Source: Prochlorococcus sp. AG-402-I20 (lineage in GTDB: Bacteria > Cyanobacteriota > Cyanobacteriia > PCC-6307 > Cyanobiaceae). Taken from it: DNA of 64,000 bases. Below the pieces are notes generated by a model, which saw nothing but the letters and a program-made list of their open reading frames with translations, was not told the DNA's origin and ran no database searches. The stretch spans positions 97,441 through 161,440 of the forward strand of contig QCHY01000002.1 in assembly GCA_003216975.1 (NCBI GenBank), in the 5' to 3' direction. Of the stretch, positions 19,844 to 29,189 are shown piece by piece; position 1 is the first letter of the stretch; the number at the start of each line of letters is the position of its first letter. A program made the translations under genes and the position numbers.

Positions 19844-20491
19844 ATGAATCAATCAATTATTGATTTTCAGAGGCGAAGTCGACTTGGTGTGATTGAGGCT
19901 ATCTGGGGGGAGCATAAAACAATTGAACAAATTTCTGAAATATTGAAAAAATATCAACTTGAATCTGAAACTGCTTTGGTGACAAGACTGTCCAAAGAAA
20001 AAGGAGAGAAACTTTTAGTTGAATTTCCTTCTGCAGAATTTCATGAAATATCTGGTTGTTTAACTATGGGGGATTTTCAGGAGTGTACTTCTTCTGAGGA
20101 AGAAGTAATTATTTTGACTGGAGGAACAAGTGATGTAGGAGTTGCCTCCGAAGCAGAAATAGCTTTGAATTTGCATGGAATAAAAACTAAATTGTTGATT
20201 GATATTGGTGTCGCAGGACTTCACAGGCTGCTAGATAGGCTTGAAGAAATAAAATCAGCAAAAGTAGTTATTGCATGTGCCGGCATGGAGGGAGCATTGC
20301 CTACGGTACTCGCTGGATTAATTCCTCAGCCAATTATTGGACTTCCAGTTTCAGTCGGATATGGGATTAGTGGTGGAGGTAAAACAGCTATGGAAGGAAT
20401 GCTTGCAAGTTGTGCACCAGGATTATTAGTAGTGAATATTGATAATGGTTATGGTGCAGCAATGGCTGCTATTAGAATTTTATTAGCCTAA
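19844..20491 (+). CDS. larB: LarB-type nicotinic acid adenine dinucleotide carboxylase/hydrolase
   Basis: LarB makes pyridinium-3,5-biscarboxylic acid mononucleotide, the first step toward the nickel pincer cofactor. The 215-residue protein has a PurE-like C-terminal domain: LTGGTSDVGVASEAEIAL, CAGMEGALPTVLAGL and GLPVSVGYGIS, with the N-terminal DFQRRSRLGVIEAIWGE signature. No larC or larE is in the window, so the pathway cannot be confirmed here. It sits three bases after the upstream gene, at the end of the era-trmD-ispF run. Its stop overlaps the 3' end of a possible small gene on the other strand. Confidence 0.87.
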   Translation: MNQSIIDFQRRSRLGVIEAIWGEHKTIEQISEILKKYQLESETALVTRLSKEKGEKLLVEFPSAEFHEISGCLTMGDFQECTSSEEEVIILTGGTSDVGVASEAEIALNLHGIKTKLLIDIGVAGLHRLLDRLEEIKSAKVVIACAGMEGALPTVLAGLIPQPIIGLPVSVGYGISGGGKTAMEGMLASCAPGLLVVNIDNGYGAAMAAIRILLA

Positions 20492-20625
20492 TCTTTGCTT
20501 GAATTTATTTCTAGAACCTGTTCTAACCACAACTTCATGGAATTAGGCAATAGCCCTTTCTCATAACGGAATATTGCTTCAGTAATAACTGGTGTGTTTA
20601 TCCATTGAATAGTCTTTTGCCTCAT
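20488..20625 (-). CDS. possible small protein (45 aa)
   Basis: ATG at 20625 opens a 45-codon frame ending at TAG 20488, overlapping the larB stop by four bases. The product begins MRQKTIQWINTPVITEAIF and includes RYEKGLLPNSMKLWLEQVLE, a balanced soluble composition that looks coding rather than random. No family is recognised. The next minus-strand frame (20691-20882) lies 65 bases upstream, so the two could be one transcript. Confidence 0.45.
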   Translation of the reverse strand: MRQKTIQWINTPVITEAIFRYEKGLLPNSMKLWLEQVLEINSSKD

Positions 20626-20690
20626 TACACTCTCTTCTTTCTCCTAAGTTGAGCTATTAACTCAAGGAGCGCAAGGGGGTATTTATGGTC

Positions 20691-20882
20691 TTAAGATTCT
20701 TCGTCATATTTGCTACCCAGTCTTGTTAGCTCATCACTATTGTTGCTGGATTCAACATCGAGAAGACGAGTGACTAATTCAGATAAATCTCTTTGAGCGA
20801 GCTCTCCTGAGCTTTCCCATTTCATTGAACGAGGTTCTGGTTGCGAAGAAGCCGACACTTCTATTTTAAAAATGACTGTCAC
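20691..20882 (-). CDS. small conserved hypothetical protein (63 aa)
   Basis: This 63-residue frame begins MTVIFKIEVSASSQPEPRS and continues with SSGELAQRDLSELVTRLLDVESSNNSDELTRLG. The opening looks like a beta strand and the middle like an amphipathic helix; the end is acidic. No family is recognised. Its composition is protein-like, and it fills an otherwise empty gap between larB and the DUF1517 gene. The start is ATG at 20882. Confidence 0.6.
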   Translation of the reverse strand: MTVIFKIEVSASSQPEPRSMKWESSGELAQRDLSELVTRLLDVESSNNSDELTRLGSKYDEES

Positions 20883-20984
20883 GGAATGCTAACTCTTATT
20901 TGTATGTTTTTTGACGCTTCTTTACGTAAATAAGATGAAAAAAATATAAAGAAATCAGGTTTTTTGTTACTTATGACACTGACT

Positions 20985-21947
20985 TTATAAATGTTTAAGA
21001 TTTGGGTATTGAGTTATTAGCTCTTCTTCTCTCAAAGTCTCTCCTTCTCCGTCAGGTTGCCAGATAACTTCTAGGGCGATTAGGTCATTTGATGAGATTG
21101 ATCCTAATAGTCTCAATGCCTCTGTGATTTGTTCGTTGCTTAGGGAATCGTTTAGTCTTAAATCCTTTTTTGTCGCTACTAAAATCGTAATAGCGATGTA
21201 TTCATTTGTTGAATCTGAATCACCAGGATTGGATTCATTATTTGTTGGTGTAGTTATTTGACCGGAATAGTTTGATGTGAGTTCAGCTTTTAATTTGCTT
21301 CTTTCAGTTATTGAGATTCGATTAAATGTTGATTCTGCGGAGGCAAATGGAACGGAACCTGTTTCTATATTTGAATAGACCCATAATTCAGGCTTCCTTA
21401 GTAAGGCGAGTGTTGTGTCTTGAAGAACTCTTTGAAGCCCAGATGAAGTTGAGGTGTTTGAAGAAGAAGCAAGCTCTCTAAGCTTCATTTGAATCTCTTT
21501 TGCACTTGCTAGTAAGCCAATTTGAAACTGTATTAATGAAACTTTGGATGGGTTCGTTGATTGAGAAAGTATTGAGTTATTGCTTGAGTTGGAAAAATTT
21601 GAAGAGTTTTTAAATGAATTAACAATCACACCAACGATTGACATAAGTATTAAAAACCCAAAAATCCCACCACCACCAAAGCCAAATATTGGCAATAAGA
21701 AAGGAAAGCCAATACCACCACCTCTGTATCCACTCCCATAGCCTCGAAAGTTATTACCTCCATAGCCTCCGTAATTTTGGCTCCGTGGTGACGGTGACTG
21801 AAAACTTCCACCACCAATACGTCCTCCACTGGCCGCTGATGCCGGGTCAGGATTGATAAATAAAAAAGAGGAAATTATTGAAGAAATAACTAGAAAAGAA
21901 AAAAATCTTTTTCTTTTCAACCAGTTAAAGCGAGTAAGTTTGAACAT
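20985..21947 (-). CDS. DUF1517 family protein with glycine-rich N terminus
   Basis: This 320-residue protein has an N-terminal signal segment (RFFSFLVISSIISSFLFI, then AASG). Next comes a Gly/Ser/Tyr-rich stretch (residues about 40-80, GGRIGGGSFQSP), a membrane span (GGGIFGFLILMSIVGVIVNSF) and a C-terminal alpha-beta domain (VSLIQFQIGLLASAKEIQ to ALEVIWQPDGEGETL). This arrangement matches DUF1517, a thylakoid-associated family in cyanobacteria and plastids with no settled function. Low-complexity repeats account for the odd base composition at 21690-21850. It lies 18 bases after thiS in the same direction. Confidence 0.85.
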   Translation of the reverse strand: MFKLTRFNWLKRKRFFSFLVISSIISSFLFINPDPASAASGGRIGGGSFQSPSPRSQNYGGYGGNNFRGYGSGYRGGGIGFPFLLPIFGFGGGGIFGFLILMSIVGVIVNSFKNSSNFSNSSNNSILSQSTNPSKVSLIQFQIGLLASAKEIQMKLRELASSSNTSTSSGLQRVLQDTTLALLRKPELWVYSNIETGSVPFASAESTFNRISITERSKLKAELTSNYSGQITTPTNNESNPGDSDSTNEYIAITILVATKKDLRLNDSLSNEQITEALRLLGSISSNDLIALEVIWQPDGEGETLREEELITQYPNLKHL

Positions 21948-21965
21948 TTATTTTTGTCGGTTTAA

Positions 21966-22184
21966 TCAACTGTAGGAACCTCCACCAACAATTGTCACAA
22001 CCTCTAAGCAATCACCATTTTTTACTTTTGTACTTATCCAAACTTTTGGGCTAATTATTTCACCATTTAACTCAACTACAACCAACTGAGGTTTAAAACC
22101 TAAGTGTTCAAGTAAACCTTCCAGTAGAAAATCTTCATTAGAGTTGTCAATAGTTTTAATTTCACCGTTAATTTTTAATTTCAT
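21966..22184 (-). CDS. thiS: sulfur carrier protein ThiS
   Basis: ThiS carries the thiocarboxylate sulfur for the thiazole ring of thiamine. The 72-residue ubiquitin-like protein starts MKLKINGEIKTI and has the VVVELNGEIISPKVW and GDCLEVVTIVGGG segments typical of the family. The usual protein ends at the diglycine; here three residues (Ser-Tyr-Ser) follow. The start codon overlaps the thiE stop by four bases (ATGA), so translation is coupled to thiE. Confidence 0.88.
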   Translation of the reverse strand: MKLKINGEIKTIDNSNEDFLLEGLLEHLGFKPQLVVVELNGEIISPKVWISTKVKNGDCLEVVTIVGGGSYS

Positions 22185-23227
22185 GTTAGAAATTTGAGAA
22201 GCTCTTGAGTTGTCAAAAAGGGGTTGGTTGAATTAATGATTGCATCTGAAACGGCTATGCGTAGATTGTTTATCTTGTTTAATTCCTTAATAGTTGCGCT
22301 ATTGATTCCCCCAATAGCAAAAGCGGGTAGGAAAGTTTCATTTAATCCCTTTTTAAGGTAGTTAATGCCAATTGGATTTAGTTGCTTTTTAGTTTTCGAG
22401 GGAAATACTGGTCCTATACCAATATAATCACAGCCTTCTACTTCGGCATCTTTTATATCTTCAAGGCAGTGTGTGCTTCGGCCAATAATCTTTTCAGTCC
22501 CTAGAAGCTCTCTTGCGATTTTTGTTGGTATGTCTTCTTGTCCTAAATGAATCCCATCGGCTTCAACAGCAAGTGCGATATCGATGCGATCATTGACTAT
22601 AAATAGTGAATTATATTTTTTACAAAGAGAAGCTAAGAATTTGGCTTGTGAAACTTTTTCCTTATCTTGTAAAAGTTTCTCTCTATATTGGATTATTTTT
22701 ACACCTGCTTTTAGAGCCTGAAGAACAATCTCTTCGAGGTTTCTAATGTTTGTGGTTATTAAATATAAGGAACAATCTTTTAGAATTTGTCTTTTATTGA
22801 TACCTTCTGTCGCATTGAGAACTTTGATTTCGATCTCATAAGTTTCATATCTAATTTTGGTTGCTATTTCACAAAGCTTCGGATCTGTTATTCGAGTGAA
22901 TTCCTCTATTACTCTTAAGGCCTCTTGAACTCTGGATGAATTTGCAATAAATACAGTCTCAGGGGTTGATCTGACTTCTTGTAATGGATGTGAAACTCCC
23001 ATAGCGGGGTCTTTGGATGTAAACCTTGCTTTTCGATAAATGTTGTGGTGATGTATTCCTAGTTGTTGCCTCCAATCTTTGATTTGAATAGAGAAATCTC
23101 TCCTCTTTAGGCCAAACCTGCACCAATCTTCCATAACTCGAAGCCCTTCTCTAGCTCTATCAAGGTTTGCGTCAATTAATTGAGCAATACGATTATCAGA
23201 TGGAGGGGTGACAGGCATTGATTTCAT
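22181..23227 (-). CDS. thiE: thiamine phosphate synthase with N-terminal extension
   Basis: ThiE couples HMP pyrophosphate to thiazole phosphate. The C-terminal barrel (about 135-348) shows IIQYREK, FIVNDRIDIALAVEADGIHLGQED, IGRSTH and YIGIGPVFPS. The first 130 residues are the extra helical domain found in cyanobacterial ThiE (IAQLIDANLDRAREGLRVMEDWCRF, QEALRVIEEF). Its function is not well known. At 348 residues it is normal for cyanobacteria and far longer than E. coli ThiE. The start may be residue 1 or the methionine at residue 4. It is followed by thiS with a four-base overlap. Confidence 0.92.
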   Translation of the reverse strand: MKSMPVTPPSDNRIAQLIDANLDRAREGLRVMEDWCRFGLKRRDFSIQIKDWRQQLGIHHHNIYRKARFTSKDPAMGVSHPLQEVRSTPETVFIANSSRVQEALRVIEEFTRITDPKLCEIATKIRYETYEIEIKVLNATEGINKRQILKDCSLYLITTNIRNLEEIVLQALKAGVKIIQYREKLLQDKEKVSQAKFLASLCKKYNSLFIVNDRIDIALAVEADGIHLGQEDIPTKIARELLGTEKIIGRSTHCLEDIKDAEVEGCDYIGIGPVFPSKTKKQLNPIGINYLKKGLNETFLPAFAIGGINSATIKELNKINNLRIAVSDAIINSTNPFLTTQELLKFLT

Positions 23228-23247
23228 GTCATCCTTTATTAGATGAT

Positions 23248-23382
23248 ATGTATTTAAATTTTATTGTGGAAAATGATTCTGAGAACAATATGACTGTGCT
23301 TATTTGGGGTGTCTTTTTGTTAGGGGGCATTGGTTTATTCGTTGTGTGGGGATTGTCTAACGCTTATCCCACAATTAATTGA
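23248..23382 (+). CDS. small single-span membrane protein (30-44 aa)
   Basis: A short frame ends at TGA 23380-23382. In-frame starts are ATG 23248 (44 aa), GTG 23266 (38 aa) and ATG 23290 (30 aa). The core VLIWGVFLLGGIGLFVVWGLSNAYP is one clean transmembrane helix with flanking Trp and a short polar end. That is the style of the tiny subunits of photosystems, cytochrome b6f or NDH-1, though it matches none I can name. It lies between divergent thiE and convergent ribF, in a gap otherwise without genes. Confidence 0.55.
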   Translation: MYLNFIVENDSENNMTVLIWGVFLLGGIGLFVVWGLSNAYPTIN

Positions 23383-23384
23383 AT

Positions 23385-24338
23385 TTAGAGGTTTTTTGTC
23401 AATATTTCTTTTGCCAATATTGCGTCCAAGCTTATTTGTTCGCTTAGTGCCTCTATGCTTTCGAACTTTTTTTGAGGTCTAATTCTATGTACAGGTTCAA
23501 TAATTAATTCCTGTCCTAATAGGTTGATCTCTTTGTCTAGAAGGTGAACTTCCACTGCTGATAATGAGTTTGGATCAATAGTAGGTTGAGGGCCCATATT
23601 CATAACTGCTGAAAACTGTTCTTTTTTATTTGCTATGGAAGCCCAAGCCGCATATACCCCCAATGATGGAAGAAATTTGCGCCCATCTATTTTTAAATTT
23701 GCAGTTGGCCACCCAATTTTTTTACCTAAACCTCTCCCTTTCTCCACTATTCCTCTAAAGGTATATGGTCGCTTCAAAAGATATTCGGCATGTTTTAAAT
23801 CACCTTCATTGAGTGCTTTGCGTACTCTGCTACTACTAAGACGACCATGATGGTCCTCAAGGATAGGAATAATTGAAATTTTTATGCCTAGAGATACACC
23901 TATCTTTTTTAAAGTAGAAACGTCACCTTCTCTATTGCGTCCAAACCTAAAATTCTCTCCAACTGCTATATGTTTAGCATGAAGGGTTTTTACTAAAATT
24001 TCATCTACAAATGTCTCAGCATTTTTAGACGCAAGAGTTTTATTAAAAGGAACTAAAACTAATTGTTCAATTCCTAATGGCTCTAGCAGAAATGTTTTTT
24101 CATTTGGTAAATCTAATCTTAATCTTGATTCTCCAAAGAGAACTTCCCGCGGATGCGGCCAGAAACTTACAACTGTAGGTACACCAATTGGCTCTTTTAA
24201 GATGGCTTTTATTACTTTTTTATGACCTAAGTGAAGACCATCGAAACTACCTAAAGCCAGTGCTGTAGGCAGTTTTGCGTTTTCAGGAGCACAGAGAGGA
24301 ATCAAGATAAACGTGCAATTTTTGTGCTTAGATGGCAA
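23385..24338 (-). CDS. ribF: bifunctional riboflavin kinase / FAD synthetase
   Basis: RibF phosphorylates riboflavin to FMN and adenylylates FMN to FAD. The N-terminal nucleotidyltransferase domain has ALGSFDGLHLGHKKVI and SSSRVRKAL. The C-terminal kinase domain has GIVEKGRGLGKKIGWPTANL and the later PTIDPNSLSAVEVHLLD. The length of 317 residues is standard. A TTG at residue 12 (LIPLCAPEN) may be the true start; the ATG at 24338 overlaps the longest frame of the divergent DUF3611 gene. A small membrane-protein frame ends two bases beyond its stop. Confidence 0.93.
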   Translation of the reverse strand: MPSKHKNCTFILIPLCAPENAKLPTALALGSFDGLHLGHKKVIKAILKEPIGVPTVVSFWPHPREVLFGESRLRLDLPNEKTFLLEPLGIEQLVLVPFNKTLASKNAETFVDEILVKTLHAKHIAVGENFRFGRNREGDVSTLKKIGVSLGIKISIIPILEDHHGRLSSSRVRKALNEGDLKHAEYLLKRPYTFRGIVEKGRGLGKKIGWPTANLKIDGRKFLPSLGVYAAWASIANKKEQFSAVMNMGPQPTIDPNSLSAVEVHLLDKEINLLGQELIIEPVHRIRPQKKFESIEALSEQISLDAILAKEILTKNL

Positions 24339-24362
24339 GTTTGGTTTATCGCCTTATTCATC

Positions 24363-24929
24363 GTGATAGCAGATCAACGCGACTTTCAATTGCTTTCTCT
24401 AGGGATGAGAAGAATTGGTTGGCTTCGGTTTTGGATTCAAACAATTTTAGGTGTAGTAGTAGTGGGTGTTTTGTTGTTCAACAATGTTGGAAGTAGTTTA
24501 GCTAGAAACTCAGAGAGAGCATTGGGTTTAGGACCAGGTTTGTCTCTCACGACATTGGCATTCATTTTATTACTAATTAGCCTTTGGCAAGGCTGGTTGA
24601 TAGTAAAGACTGGTAGAGCTTTAGGCAGCGAGGCGCGCCCAAGTAGAGGTGAAACAAGTCGCTTACTTAAGAGAGGCTTGATTGTCGATTTGGTCGGATT
24701 GATTTTTTCTTCGGTTGGATATCAATCTCTCGCAGGAGCTTTGTTCGTACAGGCTTCAATGCAAGCCCCTGGGATTTCCATTGGAGCAGGTATGAGAGCA
24801 ATGGAAAATTATCCAATTACTTCTTTAGAGATGCTTTCTGTCTTGAGTAATACCCAAGTTTTATTTGCCCACTTGATTGGTCTGATTTTTTCTTTATGGT
24901 TATTGCAAAGAATTTTTAGGAAAAACTAA
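24363..24929 (+). CDS. DUF3611 family membrane protein
   Basis: This protein is about 188 residues with four hydrophobic segments: RFWIQTILGVVVVGVLLF, LTTLAFILLLISLWQGWLIV, IVDLVGLIFSSVGYQSLAGALF and a final HLIGLIFSLWLLQ. The pattern fits DUF3611, a cyanobacterial and plastid membrane family of unknown role. The frame is open to ATG 24324, but that start would overlap the ribF start codon. GTG at 24363, giving IADQRDFQLLSLGMRRIGW, is more likely. It converges with surE across three bases. Confidence 0.8.
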   Translation: MIADQRDFQLLSLGMRRIGWLRFWIQTILGVVVVGVLLFNNVGSSLARNSERALGLGPGLSLTTLAFILLLISLWQGWLIVKTGRALGSEARPSRGETSRLLKRGLIVDLVGLIFSSVGYQSLAGALFVQASMQAPGISIGAGMRAMENYPITSLEMLSVLSNTQVLFAHLIGLIFSLWLLQRIFRKN

Positions 24930-24932
24930 TTT

Positions 24933-25721
24933 TTACATTAATTTTGGCAAATTATCCAGATTCCCTCTCCAAAATAGATCAGGTTGAATAGGTGTTATTG
25001 AAGGAGAACATAAAGCTATTTGCGAAACATCACTTGGCCATTCTTTAGGTCCTTCTCCAGCTGATTGAAGATCTTTTACGGCTTCCCCAGCCATCCAAAA
25101 ATAGGTGTTGCCTCTTGGATCGACCCTGCGAATGAATTGCTCTTCGTATTGTCGTATTGAAAGTCTTGTCCACACCAAATCTCCCATTTCTTTTTCTTCA
25201 CAAGGAGGAATGTTCAAATTTAGGAGTAAGTTTTTTGGCCAACTTTGTTTAATTGCTTTCTCTGCAATATCTAAGGCAAGTTTTCCAGCAAAACTAAAAC
25301 TTTTCCATTGAAAACTTGCAATGCTTACTGCAATAGATGGGATCCCATCCAAAGTCCCCTCAAGTGCAGCAGCAACAGTTCCTGAGCAAAAAATATCCGT
25401 ACCAAGATTAGGTCCATGATTAATTCCCGAAAGGATTAAGTCTGGTTTTTGATCAAGAAGTTCATTAAGTGCGAGTTTTACGCAATCAGCGGGGGTACCA
25501 CTACATCCCCAAGCTTTAATACCTTCACCAAATAATTCGTCTGCTTTTTCAGCGCGTATTGGTGAATGTAAAGTTAATCCATGACCAGTTGCGGATCTTT
25601 CTTGATCTGGACAAACAACCGTAACTTTATGTCCTCTGTTCGCTGCAGATGTTGCAAGTGTTCTTATTCCTTCTGCGAAAACCCCATCATCATTACTAAT
25701 TAAAATTCTCAATGGTTTCAT
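24933..25721 (-). CDS. surE: 5'/3'-nucleotidase SurE
   Basis: SurE is a metal-dependent nucleoside monophosphate phosphatase linked to stationary-phase survival. The N-terminal motif [14 protein letters not shown] carries the metal-binding Asp-Asp, [12 protein letters not shown] holds the conserved Asn, and [15 protein letters not shown] [14 protein letters not shown] follows. At 262 residues the length is typical. It is divergent from pheS across about 70 bases and ends against the DUF3611 gene. Confidence 0.94.
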   Translation of the reverse strand: MKPLRILISNDDGVFAEGIRTLATSAANRGHKVTVVCPDQERSATGHGLTLHSPIRAEKADELFGEGIKAWGCSGTPADCVKLALNELLDQKPDLILSGINHGPNLGTDIFCSGTVAAALEGTLDGIPSIAVSIASFQWKSFSFAGKLALDIAEKAIKQSWPKNLLLNLNIPPCEEKEMGDLVWTRLSIRQYEEQFIRRVDPRGNTYFWMAGEAVKDLQSAGEGPKEWPSDVSQIALCSPSITPIQPDLFWRGNLDNLPKLM

Positions 25722-25789
25722 TTTTTATCAATTGGTTTTTAGAATTGGGACATGTTGCCGATTAAACTAGTACTCGAGATTGGAGTTCA

Positions 25790-26797
25790 TTGAGTTCAAC
25801 ATTATCCCTAAAACAGCTCATTAATGAGCTTGAGATTCTAGAAAGCGAAGCTGCAAAAGAAATTGCAGCTTCTGAAAATTTTGAATCAATAGAGAAATTA
25901 AGGTTGGGTTTCCTTGGAAAGAAAGGAAAGCTCTCAATTCTATTGGGAGGGATGAAAAATCTTTCTAATGAGGAAAGACCTTTAATTGGCCAGAGAGCCA
26001 ACGTTTTAAAAACTCAATTGCAAGAATTAATAAAGGAAAAGCTTGAAATTTTAAAAGCTCAGGCTTTAAATCAGATATTAATAAAAGAAACTATAGATGT
26101 TACAGCACCTCCAAAAGGTATTTCTCAAGGACATCGGCACCCCTTAATAACAACTACTGAGCAAATAATTGATCTTTTCTTGGGCCTTGGTTACCAAGTT
26201 TCTGAAGGACCTGAGATAGAGAATGATTATTACAATTTCGAAGCCCTAAATATTCCACCTGACCATCCTGCAAGAGATATGCAAGATACTTTCTATTTGG
26301 GAGGTGAATACCTTTTAAGAACTCATACTTCGCCTGTTCAGATTCGTTGTCTTGAAAGCAAAAAGCCCCCTGTAAGAATTGTCTCTCCTGGCAGGGTTTA
26401 TCGAAGAGATGCAGTTGATGCCACTCATTCGCCTGTCTTTCACCAGATTGAGGTCTTAGCAATTGATGAAAAAATTGATTTTAGTCATTTAAGAGGTACT
26501 GTAATGGCTTTTTTAAAAGCGTTTTTTGGAGATCTTCCTATTAGATTTAGAGCTAGTTATTTCCCCTTTACGGAGCCATCAGCAGAAGTTGATGTTCAAT
26601 GGAGAGGTAAATGGTTAGAAGTTATGGGTTGCGGGATGGTAGATCCTGCTGTCCTAGAAGAATTAGGTATTGATCCAGAAAAATATAGTGGATTTGCTGC
26701 TGGACTTGGGGTGGAAAGATTTTGCATGGTTCGTCATGGAGTAGATGATATTAGAAAGTTATATACAAGTGATCTCAGATTTTTAGAACAATTTTAA
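25790..26797 (+). CDS. pheS: phenylalanine-tRNA ligase alpha subunit
   Basis: PheS charges tRNA-Phe as part of an alpha2-beta2 enzyme; the beta subunit is not in the window. The N-terminal coiled-coil arm (1-85) is followed by the class II core: motif 1 around [19 protein letters not shown], motif 2 [35 protein letters not shown] and motif 3 [17 protein letters not shown]. The 335-residue length is standard. The start is TTG at 25790, giving [10 protein letters not shown]. Confidence 0.96.
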   Translation: MSSTLSLKQLINELEILESEAAKEIAASENFESIEKLRLGFLGKKGKLSILLGGMKNLSNEERPLIGQRANVLKTQLQELIKEKLEILKAQALNQILIKETIDVTAPPKGISQGHRHPLITTTEQIIDLFLGLGYQVSEGPEIENDYYNFEALNIPPDHPARDMQDTFYLGGEYLLRTHTSPVQIRCLESKKPPVRIVSPGRVYRRDAVDATHSPVFHQIEVLAIDEKIDFSHLRGTVMAFLKAFFGDLPIRFRASYFPFTEPSAEVDVQWRGKWLEVMGCGMVDPAVLEELGIDPEKYSGFAAGLGVERFCMVRHGVDDIRKLYTSDLRFLEQF

Positions 26798-26892
26798 ACT
26801 TAGATATTTTTGAGTTAACTTTTAATAGTATTGAATAAATATTTTCGACATTTAATTGCTAATATTGATAAATAGTTTGAGAAGTATGATCG

Positions 26893-27801
26893 GTGCCCCG
26901 AGTTGGACTGATCGTTAATGATGGGAAAGAGCTTGCTGTGGAGACAGCAAAAACTTTTCAAAATAAACTAGAAAATTCTGGTTTTGAGGTGGTCAGAGTT
27001 AGTAGCGCAGGCGGCTTATTAGGTTTTACTAACCCTGATCAATATATGAGTTCACAAGGATATAAATCATGTATTCCAGATGGATTTGATTCTTCAATTT
27101 TGTTTGCTGTTGTATTAGGAGGGGATGGAACTGTTTTATCTGCGGCAAGACAAACTGCGCCATTGGGTATCCCTATTCTCACTGTAAATACAGGACATTT
27201 AGGGTTTTTAGCTGAGGCGTATCTATCAGATATAGAAAAAATTTTTAAACATTTAGTTGCAAGGCAATGGAATATTGAGGAGAGAACAAGTCTAGTAGTA
27301 AGTGTTATGAGAGGAGATCAATGCAGATGGGAAGCTCTTTGCCTAAATGAAATGGCATTACATAGAGAACCTATGACAAGTATGTGTCATTTTGAAATTT
27401 CTGTTGGTCGGCATGCGCCCGTGGATATTTCTGCAGATGGTGTGATTCTCTCTACTCCTACTGGCTCAACTGCCTATTCACTTAGCGCTGGGGGGCCAGT
27501 AATTACTCCTGACTGTCCTGTTTTACAGCTTACCCCTGTATCTCCACATTCATTGGCATCAAGAGCTCTTGTCTTTAGCAATGAAGAGCCAGTAACAGTT
27601 TTCCCTGCTACACCTGAAAGATTAATGATGGTAGTTGATGGAAGTGCAGGCTGTTATGTATGGCCTGAGGATAGAGTTTTAATTAGAAAAAGTGATCATC
27701 CAGTTAAGTTCATTAGACTTTCAGATCATGAGTTCTTTCAAGTTTTAAGAAATAAATTAGGCTGGGGCCTACCCCACGTTGCTAAACCGGATAAAACGTA
27801 A
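26893..27801 (+). CDS. nadK: NAD kinase
   Basis: NadK phosphorylates NAD+ to NADP+. The [11 protein letters not shown] motif supplies the catalytic Asp, and [10 protein letters not shown] and [23 protein letters not shown] complete the signature. The last region ([19 protein letters not shown]) matches the family beta sandwich. At 302 residues with a GTG start it has a normal size. It is preceded by about 95 bases without a gene and faces cobL tail to tail with a three-base gap. Cyanobacteria usually have two NadK paralogs; which this is cannot be told. Confidence 0.94.
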   Translation: MPRVGLIVNDGKELAVETAKTFQNKLENSGFEVVRVSSAGGLLGFTNPDQYMSSQGYKSCIPDGFDSSILFAVVLGGDGTVLSAARQTAPLGIPILTVNTGHLGFLAEAYLSDIEKIFKHLVARQWNIEERTSLVVSVMRGDQCRWEALCLNEMALHREPMTSMCHFEISVGRHAPVDISADGVILSTPTGSTAYSLSAGGPVITPDCPVLQLTPVSPHSLASRALVFSNEEPVTVFPATPERLMMVVDGSAGCYVWPEDRVLIRKSDHPVKFIRLSDHEFFQVLRNKLGWGLPHVAKPDKT

Positions 27802-27804
27802 AAA

Positions 27805-29091
27805 TTATTGAATCTCACCTTTCAAAATAAAAACAGGATTTAAAGGAGATAATCTTATATCTTCTCCAATACTTATACCTCTATATGATTGATGTTGACT
27901 AATAGATAGCTTTTGTACTTTAGACTTTAAAATAGACTCTAATTTTGGTATAGATTTTAATGATATTAATGGTACAACTATTATACAAGCACTGTTTATT
28001 AGTTTCAATACTTCTTTGATAATTAAATCTAATTTTGATCCTCCACCTCCTATGATAACTCTATCTGGATGTATAAAATTATGTGTAATTCTCTTTTCTT
28101 TTAATATATTTAGTGCCTCGTCTTCAATAATTAAAGATGGATTAACACCAAGCCTTCTAGCATTCTCTTCAATAATATTCTTACTTCCTATTCTTTTGTC
28201 AATGGATACTAACTTTAATTTTGGAGATATCCTTAATGCCTCTAGACCTATGCTACCAACACCACTACCTATATCCCATATTATGCCTTGTTTTGGGAGA
28301 TTAAGTTCGGCAAGAATTTGAACTCTAATCTCTTTTTTTGTCATTAATCCAGGGCAGTCTGAATTTTGAAGAAAAACTGAATCATTAATTCCAAATAAAG
28401 GTAATTCTTCTGATGATGCTAATGGCTTTTCTTTTTGAAAAAGAATAACGAGATGCAATGGATCAAGGTCAATTGGGAAATCATCAGTACAAGAAATCTT
28501 TAAAATTCTTTCATTTAGGTATCCGAGCCTTTCGAAAGTCCAAAAATCATATTTCCCTTCAAGCTCCAATGACTTAAGTAGTTTATAAACTTTTTTAGCA
28601 CCTCCATTATTTGAGTCGGTTAAAACCACAAGTGAAGAAGGAAACTTTTTAATTGCTTTTTCAAATGGAAGGAAGTCTCTTCCATGCAGACTGATCCATT
28701 GTGTATTTTGCCAGGGTTTACCAAGTCTGGAAAAAGCCAGTTGGAAAGAGGTAGCTGCTGGTTCAAAATAAAGTTTTGATAATGGAAAGTTTTGAATTAA
28801 TAACCTACCTATTCCAAACCAAAGAGGATCACCGCCCGAAAACACAATTGTTTTTTTCTCTTTCTTTTTTAATAAAGCAATGAAGTCTTTTAATTTGTCA
28901 GTACAAATGAACTCAAATTTATGATTTTTTATATTTTTATCCTTTAACCAAATTTTGAATGAATCTAAAATTCTTTTTGGACCAGTTATTCTTTCAGCTT
29001 TGAAAATTGGTATTTTTTTAGCTTCAAAAAAACTTTCAATACATGATGTATCAATTCCTATTACGTGAATCTGATTTGACTCCTCAGGCAT
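27805..29091 (-). CDS. cobL: precorrin-6Y C5,15-methyltransferase (CobL; CbiE-CbiT fusion)
   Basis: CobL methylates C5 and C15 of precorrin-6Y and decarboxylates it in B12-type cofactor synthesis. The N-terminal half (1-200) is a CbiE-like tetrapyrrole methylase with VFSGGDPLWFGIGRLL and SLHGRD. The C-terminal half (about 250-428) is CbiT-like with IIWDIGSGVGSIGLEALR and DRVIIGGGG. At 428 residues the fusion is complete. No other cobalamin gene is nearby. It is divergent from the small gene at 29190. Confidence 0.9.
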   Translation of the reverse strand: MPEESNQIHVIGIDTSCIESFFEAKKIPIFKAERITGPKRILDSFKIWLKDKNIKNHKFEFICTDKLKDFIALLKKKEKKTIVFSGGDPLWFGIGRLLIQNFPLSKLYFEPAATSFQLAFSRLGKPWQNTQWISLHGRDFLPFEKAIKKFPSSLVVLTDSNNGGAKKVYKLLKSLELEGKYDFWTFERLGYLNERILKISCTDDFPIDLDPLHLVILFQKEKPLASSEELPLFGINDSVFLQNSDCPGLMTKKEIRVQILAELNLPKQGIIWDIGSGVGSIGLEALRISPKLKLVSIDKRIGSKNIIEENARRLGVNPSLIIEDEALNILKEKRITHNFIHPDRVIIGGGGSKLDLIIKEVLKLINSACIIVVPLISLKSIPKLESILKSKVQKLSISQHQSYRGISIGEDIRLSPLNPVFILKGEIQ

Positions 29092-29189
29092 GGGTTAAAT
29101 AAATGGACGTAGAAAAATTTCTTTTTTATAGCTTTACTATTTTTTCTTTGAAAATCAACTAAAACTTCAATAGTTATTTTTAAAATTTT

